10,423 nucleotides of DNA from JBIOUF01 sp044866695. GTDB taxonomy: Bacteria > Actinomycetota > Actinomycetes > Propionibacteriales > Nocardioidaceae. The translations under genes were made by a program, and so were the position numbers. The stretch lies in NCBI GenBank assembly GCA_044866695.1, contig JBIOUF010000002.1, positions 1 to 10,423 of the forward strand, written 5' to 3'. A model generated the notes under the pieces. The model was not told where the DNA came from, searched no databases, and saw nothing but the letters and a program-made list of their open reading frames with translations. Shown here piece after piece: positions 6,590 to 10,423 of the stretch; position 1 is the first letter of the stretch, and each line of letters starts with the position of its first letter.

Positions 6590-6861
6590 GCGCCGCCGGC
6601 GACCGCGGGCAGCACGACCACCTGGTCGCCGTCGGAGACCGCGGTGCCCAGGCCGCCGGTGAACCGGACGTCCTCGTCGTTGACGTATACGTTGACGAAC
6701 CGGCGCAGGTCGGCACCGTCGAGCAGCCGCTCCTTGAGCCCGGGGTGGTGCGCCTCCAGGTCGTCGATCAGCTCCGAGAGCGTCGACCCGGTGCCGGTCA
6801 CCGCCTTCGCGCCCTCGGTGTACGTGCGCAGGATGGTCGGGATGCGGACCTCGATGGGCAT
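6583..6861 (-). CDS. cysO: Ubiquitin-like sulfur carrier protein CysO (MoaD/ThiS family), C-terminus GGAW
   Basis: A small beta-grasp protein of 92 aa that carries sulfide as a C-terminal thiocarboxylate on its diglycine and donates it to CysM. The sequence RFVNVYVNDEDVRF (about 54-67) and the end VLPAVAGG match mycobacterial CysO. As I recall, the M. tuberculosis protein ends exactly at Gly-Gly. Here two residues, Ala91-Trp92, follow it, so the diglycine must be unmasked before activation, presumably by Mec, as described for QbsE and its JAMM protease QbsD in Pseudomonas. The activating MoeB/MoeZ enzyme is not in this window. The gene begins 15 nt after mec, with GGAG just after the mec stop, and overlaps cysM by 7 nt; the extra Ala-Trp codons partly lie in that overlap. 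Confidence 0.95.
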   Translation of the reverse strand: MPIEVRIPTILRTYTEGAKAVTGTGSTLSELIDDLEAHHPGLKERLLDGADLRRFVNVYVNDEDVRFTGGLGTAVSDGDQVVVLPAVAGGAW

Positions 6862-6876
6862 GGTGGTGCGCGCTCC

Positions 6877-7350
6877 TCAGCTCGTGGTGACCGGGTCGGC
6901 GGCGGGTGCGCCGGCGTCCGGGGCCGGCAGGGACTCGACGACCAGGACCTCCTCCTCGGTCACCTCGCCGTCGACGATCCGGTAGGACCTGAGCTCCACG
7001 GGACCCGGGTCGTTGCCGTGCTCGCGCGTGCCGACCAGCACGTAGTGCGCGCCGGGCTCGCCGGCCAGGCCGATGTCGGTGCGGCTGGGGTAGGCCTCGG
7101 TGGCGGTGTGGGAGTGGTAGACCACGACGGGCTCCTCGTCGCGGTCGTCCATCTCCTGGTACAGCGAGAGCAGGTCCGCGGAGTCCAGCTCGTAGAAGGT
7201 CGGGGAGCCGGCGGCGTTGACCATCGGCACCAGGCGCTCCGCGCGCCCGGACCCGGTGGGGCCGACGACCAGGCCGCAGGCCTCGACGGGGTGGTCCCGC
7301 TTGGCGTGCGCGACGATGGCGTCGTACGTCGCCCGGTCTATGGTCAGCAC
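6877..7350 (-). CDS. mec: Mec, JAMM/MPN+ zinc metallopeptidase (CysO-cysteine peptidase)
   Basis: A 157-aa zinc peptidase that, in M. tuberculosis, hydrolyses the CysO-cysteine adduct to release cysteine and regenerate CysO. The full JAMM signature is present: Glu23 (VEACG), His79 and His81 (YHSHTATEAYPSRTD), Ser89 and Asp92, i.e. HxH-x7-S-x2-D. The core ends near residue 137; the Ala/Pro-rich last 20 residues look like a disordered tail. Here it may also trim the Ala-Trp from CysO. The start is the GTG at 7350, 6 nt after a TAGGCT -10, so it heads the mec-cysO-cysM operon as a leaderless message. In M. tuberculosis a P1-family hydrolase gene precedes mec; it is absent here. Confidence 0.95.
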   Translation of the reverse strand: MLTIDRATYDAIVAHAKRDHPVEACGLVVGPTGSGRAERLVPMVNAAGSPTFYELDSADLLSLYQEMDDRDEEPVVVYHSHTATEAYPSRTDIGLAGEPGAHYVLVGTREHGNDPGPVELRSYRIVDGEVTEEEVLVVESLPAPDAGAPAADPVTTS

Positions 7351-7356
7351 GAAACC

Positions 7357-7362
7357 AGCCTA
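7357..7362 (-). promoter_or_regulatory. -10 element (TAGGCT) of the mec-cysO-cysM operon
   Basis: TAGGCT on the minus strand ends 6 nt before the GTG at 7350, a leaderless arrangement identical in spacing to clpS and pncB. There is no Shine-Dalgarno before the GTG. This separates the cysteine operon from clpS-DUF2017. No -35 consensus is visible. Confidence 0.6.
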
Positions 7363-7416
7363 TGCGCGCCGGACCCGCACCCCGCCCGCTGCCCGCCTGG
7401 TGGATCGCCCACCGCC

Positions 7417-7456
7417 GGTCGAGGAGCCGGAGCGGCGGCGACGGCGTCTCGAGGCG
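7417..7456 (-). repeat. Imperfect stem-loop directly after the DUF2017 stop codon
   Basis: TCGAG (7419-7423) pairs with CTCGA (7448-7452) and GCCG (7426-7429) with CGGC (7442-7445), with a 2-nt internal mismatch and a GC-rich 12-nt loop. On the minus strand it begins just past the stop at 7457-7459. There is no U-tract. A second small hairpin, GGTGG-ATCGC-CCACC, lies at 7399-7413. The GGTCGAGGAGCC...CGTCTCGAG wording resembles dispersed intergenic palindromes that I recall in Nocardioides-type genomes. It may stop or protect the clpS-DUF2017 transcript. Confidence 0.45.
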
Positions 7457-8041
7457 TCAGCGGGACACCGCGCGCACCAGCGTCTCCTGGAGGAACCCCA
7501 GCCACTCGTAGATCTCGTGGACGTGGCTGCGGGGGTCGTCTTCGGGGAGCGCGTCCCAGTACTCCGCGTCGTCCTGCTCGACGCCCAGGCGGGTCGCCAG
7601 CGCCAGCCGCATGTCGGTGAGGGACCGCATCCAGGCGGTGGCGTCGGCGGGGTCCAGGTCGACGTCGATCGTGACGTCGTCCGCACCGAGCTCGGCCGGC
7701 AGCCCGGCGTCCTGCAGGGTCTCGATGACGGCCACGGCGTTCCCGGCCTTGCCGTCGCGCAGCGCACGCTCGGTGAAGCGCCGGAAGTCCCCTGCCGCCT
7801 CCGGGTCCTCGCGGTACGCCGTCGGCAGCAGCCGGGCCAGCACCGGGTCGTCCGGCTCGGAGACCGGGCCGTCCATCTCCACCAGGGACTCCAGCGGGTC
7901 GTCACCGGCAGTCGGCGCGGCCACCTCGCTGCGCAGCAGCTCGACCAGCTGGGCGGCCAGCGACCGCAGCAGGTCGCCCTCGAACCCCGACAGCGTCGCC
8001 ACCGCACCGCCGCCGCGCCGCCGCTGGAACCCCTCGGTCAC
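7457..8041 (-). CDS. DUF2017 family protein
   Basis: A 194-aa soluble, acidic protein of the DUF2017 family, with no known biochemical role. The order clpS-DUF2017 is conserved in actinobacteria (Rv1331-Rv1332 in M. tuberculosis), which suggests a link to N-degron proteolysis, but that is only guilt by association. The sequence is mostly helical by composition. Conserved-looking blocks are LARLLPTAYREDPEAAGDFRR (about 79-99, where one expects a recognition patch), MRSLTDMRLALATRLG and YEWLGFLQETLV at the C-terminus. No catalytic motif, membrane segment or signal peptide is visible. The start is the GTG at 8041, with a weak GGGGG about 8 nt upstream. It follows clpS by 59 bp on the same strand and is probably co-transcribed with it. 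Confidence 0.85.
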   Translation of the reverse strand: MTEGFQRRRGGGAVATLSGFEGDLLRSLAAQLVELLRSEVAAPTAGDDPLESLVEMDGPVSEPDDPVLARLLPTAYREDPEAAGDFRRFTERALRDGKAGNAVAVIETLQDAGLPAELGADDVTIDVDLDPADATAWMRSLTDMRLALATRLGVEQDDAEYWDALPEDDPRSHVHEIYEWLGFLQETLVRAVSR

Positions 8042-8100
8042 CGTCGCGCCCCCTACCCCGGCTCATCCGGACCACTGTCGTTCGCCGGCGCTGGGACCGA

Positions 8101-8397
8101 TCAGGCCTCCGCCCGCTCCAGCGTCGCCCACAGACCGTACTCGTGCATGGCCTGGACGTCGCGCTCCATGGCCTCGCGACCGCCGGTCGCGACGATCGAC
8201 CGGCCGTCGTGGTGCACCTGCAGCATCAGCCGCTCGGCCCGCTTGCGGGAGTACCCGAAGTACTGCTGGAACACGAAGGTCACATAGGACATCAGGTTGA
8301 CCGGGTCGTTCCACACCACGGTCTGCCAGGGGCGGTCCAGCAGGGTCCGGTCGCCGGTCTCCGGCTGCTCGGTCTCCACTGGCGCGGGCGTCGACAC
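8101..8397 (-). CDS. clpS: ATP-dependent Clp protease adaptor ClpS
   Basis: ClpS binds substrates with destabilising N-terminal residues and delivers them to the ClpC/ClpP (or ClpA/ClpP) protease in the cytoplasm. The 98-aa protein has a flexible N-terminal extension (about 1-22) and the core from TVVWNDPVNLMSYV (Asn30, Asp31), through YFGYSRKRAERLMLQVHHDG (His62/His63 near the N-degron pocket) to the end YGLWATLE. WNDPVNLM, with Pro in place of the second Asp of E. coli NDD, is the usual actinobacterial form. A GTG at 8403 also gives an open frame, but it directly abuts the -10 hexamer TAGGGT (8404-8409). The GTG at 8397 lies exactly 6 nt from that hexamer, the leaderless spacing, so I chose it. 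The gene is divergent from pncB with a shared promoter region. Confidence 0.94.
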   Translation of the reverse strand: MSTPAPVETEQPETGDRTLLDRPWQTVVWNDPVNLMSYVTFVFQQYFGYSRKRAERLMLQVHHDGRSIVATGGREAMERDVQAMHEYGLWATLERAEA

Positions 8398-8403
8398 GCC
8401 CAC

Positions 8404-8409
8404 ACCCTA
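8404..8409 (-). promoter_or_regulatory. -10 element (TAGGGT) of clpS
   Basis: TAGGGT on the minus strand, 6 nt from the GTG at 8397. Together with the flanking base it forms one arm (CACCCTA, 8403-8409, on the plus strand) of a perfect 7-bp inverted repeat whose other arm is the pncB -10. The -35 position for this promoter (about 8427-8432) falls on the pncB -10. Confidence 0.65.
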
Positions 8410-8424
8410 ATGCCGCACGCACAC

Positions 8425-8430
8425 TAGGGT
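8425..8430 (+). promoter_or_regulatory. -10 element (TAGGGT) of pncB
   Basis: TAGGGT on the plus strand, 6 nt from the GTG at 8437. It is part of TAGGGTG (8425-8431), the mirror arm of the clpS -10. The -35 position for this promoter (about 8402-8407) falls on the clpS -10, so both promoters cannot be occupied together. No Shine-Dalgarno precedes pncB. Confidence 0.65.
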
Positions 8431-8436
8431 GACCGC

Positions 8437-9759
8437 GTGGCGACCCCACCCACCGTCCCCCCGGCCGGCTCCACGGCCCTGCTCACCGACCACTACGAGC
8501 TGACCATGGTCGAGGCGGCCCGCGAGTCCGGCACCGCGTCCCGGCGATCGGTGTTCGAGCTGTTCGGTCGGCGCCTGCCCGACGGCCGCCGGTACGGCGT
8601 CGTGGCCGGCGTGGGACGCGCGCTCGACGCGATCGAGTCGTTCCGCTTCGACGACGCGACGGTCCGCTGGCTCCGGGACACCCACGTGGTGGACCCCGGC
8701 ACGGCGCACTGGCTGGCCGGCTACCGCTTCAGCGGCGACATCTGGGGCTATGGCGAGGGAGAGACCTACTTCCCGTACTCCCCGCTCATGGTGGTCGAGG
8801 GGCCGTTCGCCGAGGCGGTCGTGCTGGAGACCGTCCTGCTGTCGATCCTCAACCACGACTCCGCCATCGCCTCGGCCGCCTCCCGGATGACCACCGCCGC
8901 AGACGGCCGGCCGTGCATCGAGATGGGCAGCCGGCGCACCCACGAGGAGGCTGCCGTCGGGGCGGCGCGGGCGGCGTACGTCGCCGGCTTCGACGCCACG
9001 TCCAACCTCGCCGCCCGCCACCGCTACGGGGTGCCCAGCGCGGGCACCAGCGCGCACAGCTTCACCCTGCTCCACGACACCGAGCGCGACGCCTTCACCG
9101 CCCAGGTGTCCTCGCTCGGCGTCGGGACGACCCTGCTGGTCGACACCTACGACATCCGCGAGGCGGTCGCGCTCGGCGTGGAGGTCGCCGGCACGGGACT
9201 CGGCGCCGTGCGCATCGACTCCGGCGACCTCGGCGTGCTCGCCCACGAGGTGCGCGCGCAGCTGGACGCCCTCGGCGCCACCCGCACCAGGGTGGTCGTG
9301 ACCTCCGACCTCGACGAGCATGCCATCGCCGCGCTGGCCGCCGCGCCCGTCGACGGGTACGGGGTCGGCACCTCCCTGGTCACCGGCAGCGGCCACCCGA
9401 CCTGCGGCTTCGTCTACAAGCTGGTGTCGCGTGCCGACGACGCAGGCCGCATGGTCGACGTGGCCAAGCAGAGCAAGGACAAGCCGTCGGTGGGCGGCCG
9501 CAAGTACGCCGTACGCCGCCGCGACGCCGACGGGGTCGCCGAGGCGGAGGTCGTGGGCCTCGGCGAGCGGCCGGCTCCCGGCACCGTCGACGAGACCGAC
9601 CGGGCCCTGCTGGTCCCGCTGGTCGCCGACGGCGAGGTGGTCGGCCGCGAGCCCCTCACCGCGGCCCGGGAGCGGCACGCCGCCTCGCGCGCGGAGCTGC
9701 CGCGGCAGGCGCGGCAGATGTCGCGCGGCGAGCCGGTGATCCCCACCGTGAACGCCTGA
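8437..9759 (+). CDS. pncB: Nicotinate phosphoribosyltransferase
   Basis: PncB joins nicotinate and PRPP to form nicotinate mononucleotide, with ATP hydrolysis via a phospho-histidine, in the Preiss-Handler NAD salvage pathway. The 440-aa protein begins LLTDHYELTMVEAA, the family N-terminus (Tyr20 region). The likely autophosphorylated His is His207 in GTSAHSFTLLHD. PRPP/nicotinate-binding segments include TTLLVDTYD (231-239), VRIDSGDL (258-265) and the phosphate loop GYGVGTSLVTG near 308-318, followed by YKLV. Length and motifs are complete. The gene corresponds to M. tuberculosis Rv1330c (pncB1), which is also divergent from clpS. The start is the GTG at 8437, placed by the leaderless -10. 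Only 22 nt separate it from the following esterase gene, so the two probably form an operon. Confidence 0.96.
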   Translation: MATPPTVPPAGSTALLTDHYELTMVEAARESGTASRRSVFELFGRRLPDGRRYGVVAGVGRALDAIESFRFDDATVRWLRDTHVVDPGTAHWLAGYRFSGDIWGYGEGETYFPYSPLMVVEGPFAEAVVLETVLLSILNHDSAIASAASRMTTAADGRPCIEMGSRRTHEEAAVGAARAAYVAGFDATSNLAARHRYGVPSAGTSAHSFTLLHDTERDAFTAQVSSLGVGTTLLVDTYDIREAVALGVEVAGTGLGAVRIDSGDLGVLAHEVRAQLDALGATRTRVVVTSDLDEHAIAALAAAPVDGYGVGTSLVTGSGHPTCGFVYKLVSRADDAGRMVDVAKQSKDKPSVGGRKYAVRRRDADGVAEAEVVGLGERPAPGTVDETDRALLVPLVADGEVVGREPLTAARERHAASRAELPRQARQMSRGEPVIPTVNA

Positions 9760-9771
9760 CCCGGCACGAGC

Positions 9772-9776
9772 AGGAG
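9772..9776 (+). promoter_or_regulatory. Shine-Dalgarno (AGGAG) of the esterase gene
   Basis: AGGAG lies 5 nt before the ATG at 9782, within the 22-nt gap after pncB. It sets the start and supports translation from a message begun at pncB. Confidence 0.6.
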
Positions 9777-9781
9777 CGCCC

Positions 9782-10423
9782 ATGGCCCGGCTCACCGTCG
9801 ACTACTTCTCCGACGTCTTGGAGATGGCGATGTCGATGACCGTGCTGCTCCCCGAGCCGGTCAGCCAGCAGATCGGCGCGACCGGGGTCGCACCCCCGGC
9901 GTCCGGCACGCCGGTGCTGTACCTGCTCCACGGACTCAGCGACGACCACACCTCCTGGACCCGGCGCAGCTCGCTGGAACGACACGTCGAGGCCCTGGGA
10001 CTGGCCGTCGTCATGCCCTCCGGCCACCGCAGCTTCTACGCCGACGAGCACCACGGCCCGCGGCACTGGACGCACCTGACCGAGGAGCTGCCGGACCGGG
10101 TCTCGTCGTTCTTCAACGTGTCCACCCGTCGCGAGGACACCTTCGTCGCCGGCCTGTCGATGGGCGGCTACGGCGCGCTCAAGTGGGCGCTGCGCCAGCC
10201 GTGGCGGTTCTCGGCGGCGGCCAGCCTCTCCGGCGCCCTGGACGTCGCCGTGCTGCACGACGACGAGTGGCGCCGCCCGCTGCGCCGCCGCGTGTTCGGC
10301 GAGGCCGGACCGGGGCCCGACGACGACCTGTTCGCGCTGCTCCGCGCCGCCGACCCAGGCCGGCTGCCCCGCCTGCACCTGTCCTGCGGCGACCAGGACC
10401 CGCTGCTCGACGCGACCCGGCGC
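9782..10423 (+). CDS. Esterase-family alpha/beta hydrolase (tributyrin esterase / S-formylglutathione hydrolase-like), 3' end outside window
   Basis: An alpha/beta hydrolase of the putative-esterase family; 214 residues are visible and no stop is reached. The oxyanion-hole motif LYLLHGLSDDHTSW is near 46-59. The nucleophile Ser126 is in GLSMGGYGALKWAL. A likely catalytic Asp is in SCGDQDPLLD (Asp204 or Asp206). The catalytic His is expected beyond the right edge. VVMPSGHRSFYAD (about 76-88) and HWTHLTEELP (95-104) match the tributyrin esterase (EstA) type. No signal peptide or transmembrane segment is seen, so the enzyme is probably cytoplasmic. It sits 22 nt behind pncB, so it is probably co-transcribed, though a shared job with NAD salvage is not evident. 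The substrate cannot be named from sequence. Confidence 0.88.
   Translation, partial: MARLTVDYFSDVLEMAMSMTVLLPEPVSQQIGATGVAPPASGTPVLYLLHGLSDDHTSWTRRSSLERHVEALGLAVVMPSGHRSFYADEHHGPRHWTHLTEELPDRVSSFFNVSTRREDTFVAGLSMGGYGALKWALRQPWRFSAAASLSGALDVAVLHDDEWRRPLRRRVFGEAGPGPDDDLFALLRAADPGRLPRLHLSCGDQDPLLDATRR

Noticed and set aside
8407..9795. Minus-strand open frame of 462 codons opposite pncB
   Set aside because: It is a mirror of the pncB codon pattern, with His/Gly/Arg-rich sequence and no recognisable domain.

Overview
The window is high-GC DNA with the codon use and gene content of an actinobacterium. The closest gene-order match I recall is the Mycobacterium tuberculosis Rv1330c-Rv1339 neighbourhood. 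The dispersed intergenic repeats and general sequence style suggest a Nocardioides-like member of the Propionibacteriales, but that assignment is inference. I see no tRNA, rRNA, CRISPR array or transposase.

Region 1 (1-3203) is a signalling and transport block. An ABC-2-type transporter ATPase runs leftward off the window edge. Divergent from it is a DesK/NarL-type sensor histidine kinase, followed by its likely partner, a LuxR/NarL-type response regulator. Kinase and regulator are separated by about 217 bp. The regulator gene is bracketed by two arrays of one 22-bp repeat in opposite orientation: three copies before it and two after it. This is the least explained structure in the window.

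Region 2 (3204-8397, all on the minus strand) is the conserved actinobacterial cluster, read in transcription order: clpS (N-degron adaptor), a DUF2017 protein, mec (JAMM protease), cysO (ubiquitin-like sulfur carrier), cysM (O-phosphoserine sulfhydrylase), a PlsC-type acyltransferase, murI (glutamate racemase) and an MBL-fold hydrolase of the Rv1339 type. Mec, CysO and CysM together make the protein-thiocarboxylate route to cysteine. The CysO here ends in Gly-Gly-Ala-Trp, so its diglycine is masked by two residues. Compared with M. tuberculosis, the P1-type hydrolase gene between DUF2017 and mec is absent, and a PlsC-type acyltransferase occupies the slot of the rhomboid-like membrane protein.

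Region 3 (8437-10423, plus strand) is pncB (nicotinate phosphoribosyltransferase, NAD salvage), divergent from clpS, followed by an esterase-family hydrolase cut by the window end.

Several first genes of transcription units have a TANNNT -10 hexamer exactly 6-7 nt upstream of a GTG codon. That is the signature of leaderless transcripts, and I used it to choose starts. Clear Shine-Dalgarno sequences appear mainly before genes that are not first in a unit (plsC, esterase). The clpS and pncB promoters form a perfect 7-bp inverted repeat and overlap each other, so the two genes probably compete for RNA polymerase.
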